From contig JAGLHT010000029.1 of NCBI GenBank assembly GCA_023143455.1, positions 1 to 32,049 of the forward strand: DNA of 32,049 nt, written 5' to 3'. Position numbers and translations under genes: made by a program. This stretch comes from Desulfobacterales bacterium. Lineage in GTDB: Bacteria > Desulfobacterota > Desulfobacteria > Desulfobacterales > Desulfobacteraceae. The first letter of the stretch is position 1. Every line of letters starts with the position of its first letter. A model generated the notes under the pieces. That model was not told where the DNA came from. It saw only the letters and a program-made list of their open reading frames with translations, and did no database searches. Of this stretch, positions 16,609 to 25,683 are shown piece by piece.

Positions 16609-17333
16609 TTATTTTTTTTTAAGTCTATGTTTTCAATATAATAGAGTGTGGCTCCGACAGGTGCAAAAGATAAGAAAAGAATATTAAAAAAGGGTATTAA
16701 AAATAAAAGTCCAAATCCAATATGAAACATTTTATTGTTTTTAAGATAATTAAATCTCTTTTTAAAAGAATACATTCTTCTGGCCGGAACAAGGTCAGTA
16801 TTGTCCCAGGCAAGAAAAGTGGTTGCAGCAATTGAAGAAAGAACCGCAATAACAGAACCAAATGGAGTAAGAAATCCAAGGAACATGATAATAAAGGTTA
16901 AAATCATTGGTATTAAGGCCCGGGGGATCTCCTGTTTTATCAGGTAAAAGAAAAGTGTAGCCCAGGATGTGTTGTCAGGATATATTTCTTTTCCTGTTAT
17001 TATGTTTTCAACTTTTCTGGACATATAATCCATAATAAAAACACAAAATAAAAATTGTGCGATAAAATATGCTATGATCGTTGATAACGATGCAAGCAGG
17101 ATAGTTAATATCCAGGATACAATTTTCCATAAATACATAAGGAAGCCTGCTTCAGGCATTTTCCAGATAAAATTCAATAATTGACTATGAAAATAAAAAA
17201 TCGCACCTGATAAAATAATTGCTAAAAATATAACAACAACAAAACGTAAAATTCCTAAAAATAAAAGCTGTGGGTTTTTGATTCCCATTAAAAACCCTTT
17301 AAAATTATATTGTATCCCTTTTAGTAAATTCAT
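16605..17333 (-). CDS. EI24-domain integral membrane protein
   Basis: A 242-residue inner-membrane protein of the EI24/CysZ-like family. There are about four to five hydrophobic segments: around 24-47, 65-100, 140-170 and 205-225. The start (NLLKGIQYNFKGFLMGIKNP) and the later 'FLAWDNTDLVPARRMYSFKKR' are typical of the family. CysZ is a sulfate transporter, but here no cysteine-synthesis gene is near and sequence alone does not support that substrate. It sits 25 bases downstream of cfa and is coupled to the CULT gene. Confidence 0.75.
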   Translation of the reverse strand: MNLLKGIQYNFKGFLMGIKNPQLLFLGILRFVVVIFLAIILSGAIFYFHSQLLNFIWKMPEAGFLMYLWKIVSWILTILLASLSTIIAYFIAQFLFCVFIMDYMSRKVENIITGKEIYPDNTSWATLFFYLIKQEIPRALIPMILTFIIMFLGFLTPFGSVIAVLSSIAATTFLAWDNTDLVPARRMYSFKKRFNYLKNNKMFHIGFGLLFLIPFFNILFLSFAPVGATLYYIENIDLKKNK

Positions 17334-17358
17334 TTAATGATCTTTATAAATATTATAG

Positions 17359-18570
17359 TTAGGAAAAGTAAGGTGTTGAAAAATAGTCAATCTTATTATT
17401 GTTTTCTCTTTTTTTATAATAAAGGTTTTGGAAAAGAGAGATCTCTTGATTCTTAAAAGATACAAGTGATCCAATAAAGAAGATATAATAAATACGATAA
17501 ACAAACTCAGATACAGTTTCTAAAATCTCGTCTTTTTTCAACTCCATATTATCAATCCAGTCTTTCAGGGTTTTCACGTAATGAACCCTGAAATTTTCAG
17601 ATGACATAAGCTCAAAGCCTGTATCAAATGCATGGTCAATCAGATGATGATTAAGTAATAGTTCTCCTCCAGGAAACATATATTTGTCAAGAAAAGAGTT
17701 TTCATACCCTTTTTTACGTTTTTCATTGGTTGTAATTGTATGTTGCAGAAAAAGTCCATCAGGAACAAGTGAGCGGTAGGCTGCTTTAAAAAAGTTCAAC
17801 ATATTTTTTTTTCCAACGTGTTCTGACATGCCAATACAGGAGATTTTATCATATTGCTGATCTCCAAGATCTCTATAATTGAAAATTTTCACCTTACATT
17901 TGTTTTCAAGTCCCTGGCTTTTTATCCATTTTTCAGCATAGTTTTTTTGTTCTTGACTTAAGGTAATTCCAGTCGATTTAACCCCATAATTTTTAGCAGC
18001 ATATATTAAAAAGTTGCCCCAGCCACATCCTATATCTAAAAGGCTTTCATTCTTTTTAAGCCTTAATTTTTTACAGATAATATCCATTTTATTATACTGA
18101 GCTTCATCCATAGAAGTCTCATCATTATTATAATATCCGCATGTATATCCTAAAGTTTCTCCTAAAAATAATTCGTAAAAATTACTTGGAACATCATAGT
18201 GATATTCAATATTTTCTTTTTCTTTATTTTGGTCAGAGCTAAGCATATCTTTAAAAAATTTTAAAAAAGGAATTCTTCTGTCAGTAGTTAAAAGCTTACT
18301 GCAGGCTACATCATATAACTCAATTAAATTTCCATATATATCAAAATAACCTTTAATAAATGCTTCACCCAGAGAAAAAGCATCAGGCGAAATCAAGCTT
18401 TTAAAAAACCGGTTGTCTTTTATTTGTAGCTTAAATTTAATTTTTTCATGCCCAGTCCCGTACTTTTTACCCATCGTGTCTATAACTTCAATAGGTATTT
18501 CTTCTTTTTTAAAGACTTGAATGAATTGGTTTAGAATAAATCTATCTTTGCCTGATAAGATTGAAGACAT
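17359..18570 (-). CDS. cfa: Cyclopropane-fatty-acyl-phospholipid synthase family methyltransferase
   Basis: SAM-dependent modification of unsaturated acyl chains in membrane phospholipids. 403 residues, close to E. coli Cfa. Features: EYHYDVPSNFYELFLG (122-137), the TCGYY region, SAM motif LLDIGCGWGNF (177-187) and the catalytic-loop phrase IGMSEHVG (E. coli GMFEHVG). GGGGA lies 8 bases before the ATG. It leads the minus operon cfa, EI24, CULT. The chemistry could be cyclopropanation or mid-chain methylation; the sequence does not decide. Confidence 0.9.
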   Translation of the reverse strand: MSSILSGKDRFILNQFIQVFKKEEIPIEVIDTMGKKYGTGHEKIKFKLQIKDNRFFKSLISPDAFSLGEAFIKGYFDIYGNLIELYDVACSKLLTTDRRIPFLKFFKDMLSSDQNKEKENIEYHYDVPSNFYELFLGETLGYTCGYYNNDETSMDEAQYNKMDIICKKLRLKKNESLLDIGCGWGNFLIYAAKNYGVKSTGITLSQEQKNYAEKWIKSQGLENKCKVKIFNYRDLGDQQYDKISCIGMSEHVGKKNMLNFFKAAYRSLVPDGLFLQHTITTNEKRKKGYENSFLDKYMFPGGELLLNHHLIDHAFDTGFELMSSENFRVHYVKTLKDWIDNMELKKDEILETVSEFVYRIYYIFFIGSLVSFKNQEISLFQNLYYKKRENNNKIDYFSTPYFS

Positions 18571-18663
18571 TTTCTATTCCCCGCATTTAATGTTATAATA
18601 ATTCTCGATTTTAACAAACTATCGCAGTCCATATAACTTATAACTCTTAAATAAAAGAAAATT

Positions 18664-19392
18664 ATGATAAACACAATGATTAAAAAAAAAATATCCGGTT
18701 CAATAATTTTAAAGACAATTATATATACTAATGTATTTTTCTTTGTAATTAGCATGATAGTAAGTGGTAGAAACACTATTTTTACTTTAAACCCATTTAC
18801 TGCCTTAACTCCATCTATCAAAAGCCTTATATTTTTGGGAGCATCAGGCACAGTTCCAATAAATAATTACCATGGATGGTGGTCTTTAATTACTGCTAAT
18901 TTTTTGCATGGCAGCCTGCTTCATATTTTATTTAATATGATTGCATTACATCAGATCGGGTCTATAGTTTCATCAGTATATGGCAAATATAGAATGTATG
19001 CGATTTTCATTGTTACAGGCATTGCAGGATTTTATCTTTCTTATCTTGCTGGTATTGAAGTTACAATAGGAGCCTCTGCATCAGTTTGCGGACTTATTGG
19101 GGCAACACTTTATTATGGTAAATCACGAGGTGGGATTTTAGGGGAATCAATTTATAAGCAAACTATAACTTGGATTATAATGATTGGAGTATTTGGTATT
19201 CTTATTCCTAACGTTAATAATTGGGGGCATGGTGGAGGGCTTATTTCTGGAATTTTATTGGGTTGGATGTTTGGTTATAATGAAAAATCTAATGAAAGTA
19301 AATTTCATAAAATTTTTTCTTTATTTTTAATGGGAGTTACTTTATGTACACTCATCTGGTCGCTTTATTATTGTTTTATTTTGTTATTCTGA
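18664..19392 (+). CDS. Rhomboid-family intramembrane serine protease
   Basis: 242 residues, six or so TM segments. The catalytic dyad is Ser138 in GASAS (GxSx motif) and His189 in WGHGGG. The second-TM H..xN motif (HGSLLHILFN, with H87 and N91) and the preceding WWSLITANFLHG are typical. It cleaves TM substrates in the inner membrane; the substrate is unknown. Ribosome site is weak, and an ATG four codons downstream is also possible. Divergent from cfa across 93 bases. Confidence 0.92.
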   Translation: MINTMIKKKISGSIILKTIIYTNVFFFVISMIVSGRNTIFTLNPFTALTPSIKSLIFLGASGTVPINNYHGWWSLITANFLHGSLLHILFNMIALHQIGSIVSSVYGKYRMYAIFIVTGIAGFYLSYLAGIEVTIGASASVCGLIGATLYYGKSRGGILGESIYKQTITWIIMIGVFGILIPNVNNWGHGGGLISGILLGWMFGYNEKSNESKFHKIFSLFLMGVTLCTLIWSLYYCFILLF

Positions 19393-19402
19393 ATATATAA
19401 AA

Positions 19403-19657
19403 TCAAGATATCATTGTCGCAAGAATTTTTTTTAAACATTTTGCAGCTACCATGTTTGCATTATTACATTCAATATCACCCAAATCATACCAGTTCTTAT
19501 TTTTTTTTAGGTCAATTCCATTTTCAGCACATAGATGACTTGTCTTTGAATAAAGACGTTCACGAATATAAGAAGGTGCTAAGGCACATCCTCTTTGGTA
19601 CGACGGATTGTGATCAAAGGGAAATCCAAGAAGAACGACATCGTTTTTTTTAGGGTT
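19403..19657 (-). pseudogene. Agmatinase/ureohydrolase-family remnant with internal deletion
   Basis: On the minus strand a frame open from the AAA ATPase stop to a TGA at 19405-19403 reads NDVVLLGFPFDHNPSYQRG, CALAPSYIRERLY, then ENGIDL and YDLGDIE. This is the N-terminus of the arginase/agmatinase (ureohydrolase) family, where 'G.P.D......G...AP..IR..L' and 'DLGD' are conserved. It then jumps straight to ANMVAAKCLKKILATMIS-stop, which resembles the family's extreme C-terminus ('TAMVAAKLLKEI'). The manganese-binding core (about 200 residues, with the HxD and DxDxxDP motifs) is missing. There is no start codon after the upstream stop. So this is a gene gutted by an in-frame deletion. Confidence 0.72.
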
Positions 19658-21541
19658 TTAGGAATCAATTAATTTTAGCAGCCAAAAATCATTATATAAA
19701 TGTTTGATTACTTTTATTGCACTTTCAATATTTATATCAAGCTCACGATTTTGAATATCTGTAATAATTTTATAAATCACTTCAAATCTAATTCTATCTT
19801 CTTTGTGTAATGTTCTTAAGTTACCATTATCTGATGAGTTGAGCCACTTAATTTCGTTAAGGGATTTTTTTGAGTGGATTTTAGGAGCTCTTTTGTCCCG
19901 GAAGATATAAAACATGGTATTAGGATTTTCCCAAACAACGCTGTTAAAATTTTTAATTCTAGAGGAAAAGGACTTACCATCAATATGCAAAAAACCAATA
20001 ACAATGTTTTTGTTATTAATATCTTTAAGCATAACATGCTCAGGAAGTTTTTTTCTTCCCATCCTGGTTTTTGAAGTATCAATTAAATTGTCATCCATTA
20101 AAGTTTTAACAATTATATTCACTTTACCAGTGTCATCAGAATCGCTAACAATTAAATATTTTTCATAATCATTTGTAGCATTTTCTTCATAGGCTTTAAG
20201 GATTACATTAATTTCGGTCATTTCTTTTTGTTCACTATCAGATAATGCTTCAATATTTAAATATTGTCTGATCCAGGAGATTTGTTGTTTAAGGTTATCT
20301 ATTTCTTCTATTAGTTTATTATCGAATCCAGCGGGATTTTTGATTTTTTGAGGTAGAGGTATCCCCTCTTTCCTAAATTTATAATAATCAGAAGCATTGT
20401 TCAGAACATTTCTTATACTGATGCCTTGTAAAATAATTATAAAGTCTTCTCTTGATATAATTTTACTTATATCAATGTTGTAAGTTTTTGCTCTGAAATT
20501 TAAAAGATCCATCATTTCCTTTTTAGAAGGAGTGTTAAGAGCGATTATATCTTTTGACATTCGTTGAACAATAGACTCATCAAAAATATTTGAATATTCT
20601 TCCCATCTATCAGGGAAAAAGTTAAAAATAATAACGCAATTTGGAATATGAGTGAAAAGCTCTTTGATATTCTCTCCAAATTTCATTAAAAGCTCTTCAT
20701 TATATTTTAAACCTTCAAGCTGATCAAAAACTAATATCAATGGCTCGTCTTGAATTGAAAGCCTACCAAGCACAGCAATTGCTTCTAATGCAAATTCTTC
20801 TGTGCTGATTTTTTCATCTCTATTTTCAAGATCTGTTTTTCTGATTTCATATTTTGATAATTCTAAGCCAATTAACCATTTGCGGACAATTTCTCTTCGT
20901 GAAAAATCAGGGTATGAGCAGTATTTAACTAAAGCTCTTACTACTGTAGCACCAAAGCCCCATCCATGGGTTGAACCCCACCATTCAAGAGTTCTTTTTT
21001 CAATAGCACGCCAGTTCTTTAATCTTTTTTCATCATTATCAGCATTGCCAAGCCTTCTTAATAAATTAAGATGATCTTTTTCAAGCATTTGTTTCATCGC
21101 GAGCATTTTTGGTAGTGGTTTTTTTTGTTTTAAAACATCATCTATGAATATTTTTGAAAAGCTTTTTGCTAAAAGATATTCGATTTGTGTATATGGAGTA
21201 TTTGGAACTTTTTGAATTAGAGATTCAACAACTCTGGCATAAATATGGTAAAAGATAGCCTCAGGATTGTTTGGTTGTCTTATAAAAAGAATTCTATTGC
21301 TGTTAATAAGATCTTTTGCAAGACGCATGATAAGATGTGTTTTCCCAGCGCCAGGTTCTCCAGCTATAATTACTCCTTTTGATTGATGATTTTTGTCATC
21401 ACTTATTTCATCAATAATAGATTTAAGTCTTGTAAACTGATTACTAAAAAGTGTTTTTAAGTCAACATGATCCTGGAAAGGATTGTCAACTCTGCTTACG
21501 CCGAATGGGTTAACATTTTTTTTTCTTATAATATTTTTCAT
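19658..21541 (-). CDS. Orphan P-loop AAA-type ATPase, 627 aa, function unknown
   Basis: Residues 61-69 are a Walker A, GEPGAGKTH. LILVFDQLEG, at about 270, is a Walker B followed by a partner Gln instead of the usual Glu. 'CVIIFNFFPDRW' follows in the sensor-1 position, and 'IVQRMSKDIIALNTPSKKEMMDLL' resembles the AAA lid of Cdc6/Orc1-like or STAND-type ATPases. Residues about 415-500 have a helical linker. The last 120 residues (FLHIDGKSFSSRIKNF, 'TMFYIFRDKRAP') form an alpha/beta domain I cannot name. No SD is obvious. It is a single gene, divergent from the PfaC-like synthase. It could be a DNA-associated or defence ATPase, but no partner is adjacent. Confidence 0.7.
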   Translation of the reverse strand: MKNIIRKKNVNPFGVSRVDNPFQDHVDLKTLFSNQFTRLKSIIDEISDDKNHQSKGVIIAGEPGAGKTHLIMRLAKDLINSNRILFIRQPNNPEAIFYHIYARVVESLIQKVPNTPYTQIEYLLAKSFSKIFIDDVLKQKKPLPKMLAMKQMLEKDHLNLLRRLGNADNDEKRLKNWRAIEKRTLEWWGSTHGWGFGATVVRALVKYCSYPDFSRREIVRKWLIGLELSKYEIRKTDLENRDEKISTEEFALEAIAVLGRLSIQDEPLILVFDQLEGLKYNEELLMKFGENIKELFTHIPNCVIIFNFFPDRWEEYSNIFDESIVQRMSKDIIALNTPSKKEMMDLLNFRAKTYNIDISKIISREDFIIILQGISIRNVLNNASDYYKFRKEGIPLPQKIKNPAGFDNKLIEEIDNLKQQISWIRQYLNIEALSDSEQKEMTEINVILKAYEENATNDYEKYLIVSDSDDTGKVNIIVKTLMDDNLIDTSKTRMGRKKLPEHVMLKDINNKNIVIGFLHIDGKSFSSRIKNFNSVVWENPNTMFYIFRDKRAPKIHSKKSLNEIKWLNSSDNGNLRTLHKEDRIRFEVIYKIITDIQNRELDINIESAIKVIKHLYNDFWLLKLIDS

Positions 21542-21622
21542 AGACTTTTCATCTTAAATAATTATTATTAGTTTATTTTTGATAACGCAGGAAGCAAGTT
21601 AAGTCAATAGCAAACTAATTTT

Positions 21623-21645
21623 ACACAAATTTTACAAATTTGTGT
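21623..21645. promoter_or_regulatory. Perfect inverted repeat, candidate operator between the AAA gene and the lipid operon
   Basis: ACACAAATT (21623-21631) and AATTTGTGT (21637-21645) are perfect 9-base inverted arms with a 5-base centre, typical of a dimeric regulator site. It lies 30 bases before the PfaC-like start and about 80 bases from the divergent AAA gene. Within the same gap, TTGTAA (21645-21650), 17 bases, TATATA (21668-21673) could be the promoter; the arm would then overlap the -35 and binding would repress. Confidence 0.5.
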
Positions 21646-21674
21646 TGTAAGAAATTCTTTATAAAACTATATAG

Positions 21675-24600
21675 ATGTTAATGGAAAAAAAACTTGATAA
21701 AATCGCGATAGTGAGTATCTCTGGCGTTTTTCCGGGCGCTGAAAACCTGGACATATTTTTAAAAAACATACAAAACAAAACAAATGCAATAATTGAAGTC
21801 CTCCAGGACAGATGGATTCTTCCCAAAAATCTTGCAGTTTCAGAAAGGCCTTTACCTGACACTGCACTTTGTAGCAAAGCCGGATTGATATCTGATTTTA
21901 AATTTGATCCCCATGGATTTTTAATTGATCAAGATTTTTTAATTAATCTTGATCAAGCGCATAAATTAGCACTACATACAGGAAGAGAAGCATTACAAAA
22001 TTGCTATACTAATGCTGAAATACTTAAGAGATGTGGTGTTATACTTGCTGCCATCAGTCTTCCCACTGAAAAAGCATCTCAACTTTCATTTGATATCCTA
22101 CATGATAAAAAACAGCGGGAAATCAATTATGTTCAAGGTCTTTCTTCGCAAGTTTTATCATTTCCTGCTGCTATTCTCGCTCGAGGTCTTGGACTATACG
22201 GAGGTAGTTATACTCTTGATGCAGCTTGTGCATCGTCACTTTATTCAATCAAACTTGCATGTGTTGAGCTCTGGCAAAATAATGTTGATATGATGTTAGC
22301 AGGCGGAGTTTCACGACCTGATTCACTTTATACGCAAATTGGTTTTTCTCAACTTCAGGCATTATCACCATCTGGCAGATGCTCTCCCTTTGATTCAAAA
22401 GCAAATGGACTTGTTGTTGGAGAGGGAGCAGGAGTAATTGTATTAAAAAGGCTTAAAGATGCTGTTGATTGTAAAGATAAAATACATGGGATTATTACCG
22501 GGTTCGGTCTTTCAAATGATATTGAGGGGAATCTCGTTGCACCGGCTTCTGAAGGGCAAATAAGAGCTTTAAATCAGGCATATTTGTCAGCTAAATGGTC
22601 TCTTAATCAAGTACAATATATTGAATGTCATGGATCTGCTACTCCTGTAGGAGATAATGTTGAATTAAATTCAATGATAAGCTTACAAAATAATTTTAAG
22701 TTATTTGGCAGAAGTTCTGAAATAAAAAAAGATTATACCTGCGCAATAGGGTCTGTAAAGTCTATGACCGGACATCTTCTTACAGCAGCTGGTACCGTTG
22801 GAATGATTAAAACTTTATTAGCCATGGAAAATAAATTTTTACCCCCATCCCTCAATTTTTTAACTCCCCCTGAAAATAGTCCTCTAAATGATTCCTGCTT
22901 TAAGGTGCAAACTGAAGTTCAAGAATGGAAAACAAAAAATTCTGATACCACAAGGAAATTCGGAATAAGTGGATTTGGATTTGGCGGTATTAATGCACAT
23001 CTTCTTGTAGAAGAATATATTAATAATAAGAAAAAAGATTTTTTTGTGTCCTCAAAAAAATCTTTTAATCATATTCCCATTGCTATTGTTGGGATGGATG
23101 CAATTACAGGCTGTAGTAGTAACCTATATCAATTGGAAAACATATTCAATTTAGATGAATGTCCTGCCCCAAAATGGTGTGAGTCAATTGAAGAAAATAG
23201 TTTTTTTATTGAAAAATTGCCAATTTCAGACCATGAATTTCACATTCCACCAAACCAGATTAATGATATATTACCAAATCAATTAGTCATGCTTAAAACC
23301 GCAAAAATGGCTTTTATTGATGCAGGTATTAATGACCGTCCTACAGAAAAAGAAAAACCCCGAAAAAATTTTGGTGCTGCAATAGGTATAGAATTTGACT
23401 ATAAAGCAACAAACTTTTATTTAAGATGGAAATCTAAATCTAACAAAATGGTTAATTTTGATTCTATTTCTCCTCCTTTAACTGCCACACGAACATTAGG
23501 TGCTTTGGGCGGAATTGTAGCAAGCAGAATTGCAAGAGAATTCAAACTTGGAGGTCCATGCTTTACTGTTTCAGCCGGAAAAAGTTCAGGTCTTAAAGCA
23601 ATTGATATTGGAATAAAATCACTCATATCCGGCGAAACAAATGTCTTTTTATGCGGCTGTGTTGATATGGCATCAGATATCAGGCAATTTTTGATCAATA
23701 AAAGCTTAACACCCTTTAAAAAAAACAATTCTGATAATATTCCTTCGGAAGGTGCTGGCGCTGTGGTTTTGAAAACTCTTGCCCAAGCTAAAAAAGATAA
23801 TGACAAAGTTTATGCAATTATTAAAGGAACCGGAACTGCATCGGCAGGAGAATTAAGATGTGAAAGAGATTTGAATTCAAACAAAATTAAAACAGCTTAT
23901 CAATTATCTTTAAAAAGATGTCTAAGAAATGCTTGTACAAGTTTTGAAAACATCAATCATTATGAGTTAAATTCAAAAATAAATAGTATAGAAGACAAAA
24001 TAGAAACAGATGCTTTGAAAAACTATTTTGAAAAGCATTCTATCTCAAGCCTTTCAACTAAATATGAATCTGCAAATTCAATTATTGGAGATACCAATAG
24101 TTTATCAGGTTTTATCGCAGTTATTAAATCCGCACTTTTACTAAACAATAAAATTGCCTCAGCAAATGCAACTCAGCAAAAAAAAAGGCAGACCTGTATA
24201 GCTTCTATTACTGATGATGGCGCATGTTCACATATTATAATTGAAGAATATTCAGAAGGTTGGAGACAGGACCCAGACCTCAATAAAAATAGGGCTAATT
24301 TACGATTAAACCCAGATTTGATTGTGAAAAGTGCTAATGATACTGCAAAAGCGCACACCAAATTTCTTGATTTAACAAAACAAAATATGCTTGCCTTGGA
24401 AAAACAGTTTAAAGCCTTAACTCAAATTGCACCTTTAACGTCTGGGGAAAATAATGCCCCCAAACCGGTTTTTAATAGAGAGCAATGTATTGAATTTGCA
24501 ATTGGTAAAGCTTCGAATGTATTAGGTGAAAAATTTAATATTGTTGATACTTATCCTGTAAGAATCAGGTTACCTGCAGAACCATTAATGCTTGTTGACA

Positions 24601-25670
24601 GGATAATGAAAATTGAAGGTGAAATGCTTTCTTTAGAACCAGGCAAAATAATCACCCAGCATGATGTAAAAGAAAATGCATGGTATCTTGATGGTGGTAA
24701 AACACCTGTTTCCATCTCAATTGAAGCAGGCCAAGCTGATCTTTTTCTTTCTTCTTACCTTGGTATTGATCATAAAATAAAAGGCATTAGAAGCTATAGA
24801 CTGCTTGATGCAAAAGTAACTTTCCATAGAACTTTACCAGAACCTTTAGAAACAATTGAATATCATATTGAGATTGATCGCTTTTTAAATCAGGGAGGTG
24901 TATATCTCTTCTTTTTTCATTATAAGGGATATATTAACAATCAACTATTGATTTCCATGCGTGACGGGTGTGCCGGGTTTTTTACTTCAGAAGAAGTTAA
25001 AAATTCAGGCGGAATAAAATTTAAAAAAGAAGAAATTGAAAAACAACATATGCAAAAAAAGTTTAAATTCCCGCTCCGTTTTTTTAAAGAATCTTATAAC
25101 GATAATAAGATCGAAGCATTAAGAAATTCAGACCTTGAAAGTGCTTTCGGTGAAGAATTTAAGCACCTATATCTTGGAAAATCAATGAGGTTGCCAGGCA
25201 AACGAATGCACTTAATTGATCGTGTAACCGAAATTGACCCTACCGGTGGCAGGTTTGGCCTTGGTTCCATAACTGCCCAGGCTGATATAAAAAAAGATCA
25301 CTGGTTTTTAACTTGCCATTTTATCGACGACATGGTAATGCCTGGAACCCTTATGTATGAGTGTTGTTCACATGCCTTGAGAATATTCACATTAAGGATG
25401 GGGTGGGTATCTGAAAGAGATGATGTTTTTTATGATATAATTGAAGGCGTTGAGAGCGATCTCAAATGCAGAGGTCCTGTTACTGTTGATACTAAAAAAG
25501 CAGGTTATTTTATTGAAATTAAAGATATTGGTTATAACCCTGAACCCTACATAATTGCAGATGCTCACATGTATTCTGATGATCTACAAATTGTATTTTA
25601 CAAAAATATGGGAATAAAAATAAAAGGCCTTAATCAAAAAGAGATAGAAGAATTGTGGGACAAAAGATAA
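21675..25670 (+). CDS. PfaC-like secondary lipid synthase, KS-CLF-DH-DH
   Basis: 1331 residues. KS (1 to about 450): active Cys185 in DAACASS, His319 in ECHGSATPVGD and His367 in SMTGH, a complete Cys-His-His set. A second ketosynthase-like domain (about 466-870) has TVSAGKSSG where the active Cys should be (K636), so it is a chain-length-factor type domain. Then two FabA-like hotdog dehydratase domains: DH1 (about 960-1130, RLPAEPLMLVDRI, AWYLDGG) and DH2 (about 1165-1320, RLPGKRMHLIDRV, H1215 in CHF..D.VMPGTLMYE). The DH2 His is present; in DH1 the equivalent is not obvious. This order is that of PfaC in PUFA synthases, but the protein is shorter and no ACP, AT, KR or ER (PfaA/B/D) lies in the window. 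No SD precedes the ATG; an ATG at 21681 is alternative. It is 13 bases before oleA. Confidence 0.88.
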   Translation: MLMEKKLDKIAIVSISGVFPGAENLDIFLKNIQNKTNAIIEVLQDRWILPKNLAVSERPLPDTALCSKAGLISDFKFDPHGFLIDQDFLINLDQAHKLALHTGREALQNCYTNAEILKRCGVILAAISLPTEKASQLSFDILHDKKQREINYVQGLSSQVLSFPAAILARGLGLYGGSYTLDAACASSLYSIKLACVELWQNNVDMMLAGGVSRPDSLYTQIGFSQLQALSPSGRCSPFDSKANGLVVGEGAGVIVLKRLKDAVDCKDKIHGIITGFGLSNDIEGNLVAPASEGQIRALNQAYLSAKWSLNQVQYIECHGSATPVGDNVELNSMISLQNNFKLFGRSSEIKKDYTCAIGSVKSMTGHLLTAAGTVGMIKTLLAMENKFLPPSLNFLTPPENSPLNDSCFKVQTEVQEWKTKNSDTTRKFGISGFGFGGINAHLLVEEYINNKKKDFFVSSKKSFNHIPIAIVGMDAITGCSSNLYQLENIFNLDECPAPKWCESIEENSFFIEKLPISDHEFHIPPNQINDILPNQLVMLKTAKMAFIDAGINDRPTEKEKPRKNFGAAIGIEFDYKATNFYLRWKSKSNKMVNFDSISPPLTATRTLGALGGIVASRIAREFKLGGPCFTVSAGKSSGLKAIDIGIKSLISGETNVFLCGCVDMASDIRQFLINKSLTPFKKNNSDNIPSEGAGAVVLKTLAQAKKDNDKVYAIIKGTGTASAGELRCERDLNSNKIKTAYQLSLKRCLRNACTSFENINHYELNSKINSIEDKIETDALKNYFEKHSISSLSTKYESANSIIGDTNSLSGFIAVIKSALLLNNKIASANATQQKKRQTCIASITDDGACSHIIIEEYSEGWRQDPDLNKNRANLRLNPDLIVKSANDTAKAHTKFLDLTKQNMLALEKQFKALTQIAPLTSGENNAPKPVFNREQCIEFAIGKASNVLGEKFNIVDTYPVRIRLPAEPLMLVDRIMKIEGEMLSLEPGKIITQHDVKENAWYLDGGKTPVSISIEAGQADLFLSSYLGIDHKIKGIRSYRLLDAKVTFHRTLPEPLETIEYHIEIDRFLNQGGVYLFFFHYKGYINNQLLISMRDGCAGFFTSEEVKNSGGIKFKKEEIEKQHMQKKFKFPLRFFKESYNDNKIEALRNSDLESAFGEEFKHLYLGKSMRLPGKRMHLIDRVTEIDPTGGRFGLGSITAQADIKKDHWFLTCHFIDDMVMPGTLMYECCSHALRIFTLRMGWVSERDDVFYDIIEGVESDLKCRGPVTVDTKKAGYFIEIKDIGYNPEPYIIADAHMYSDDLQIVFYKNMGIKIKGLNQKEIEELWDKR

Positions 25671-25683
25671 ATAGGAATATTTA

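Noticed and set aside
16605-17333. Naming the EI24-family protein CysZ, a sulfate transporter, as would suit a sulfate reducer
   Set aside because: The neighbours are lipid and CULT genes, and nothing in the sequence points to sulfate; family membership alone is not enough.
19414-19653. 79-codon plus-strand ORF between the rhomboid gene and the AAA ATPase
   Set aside because: It is the antisense shadow of the ureohydrolase relic, which makes clear family sense on the minus strand. The plus-strand translation resembles nothing and lacks a ribosome site.
23417-23806. 129-codon minus-strand ORF inside the PfaC-like gene
   Set aside because: It is opposite the CLF domain, whose plus-strand reading is strongly conserved.
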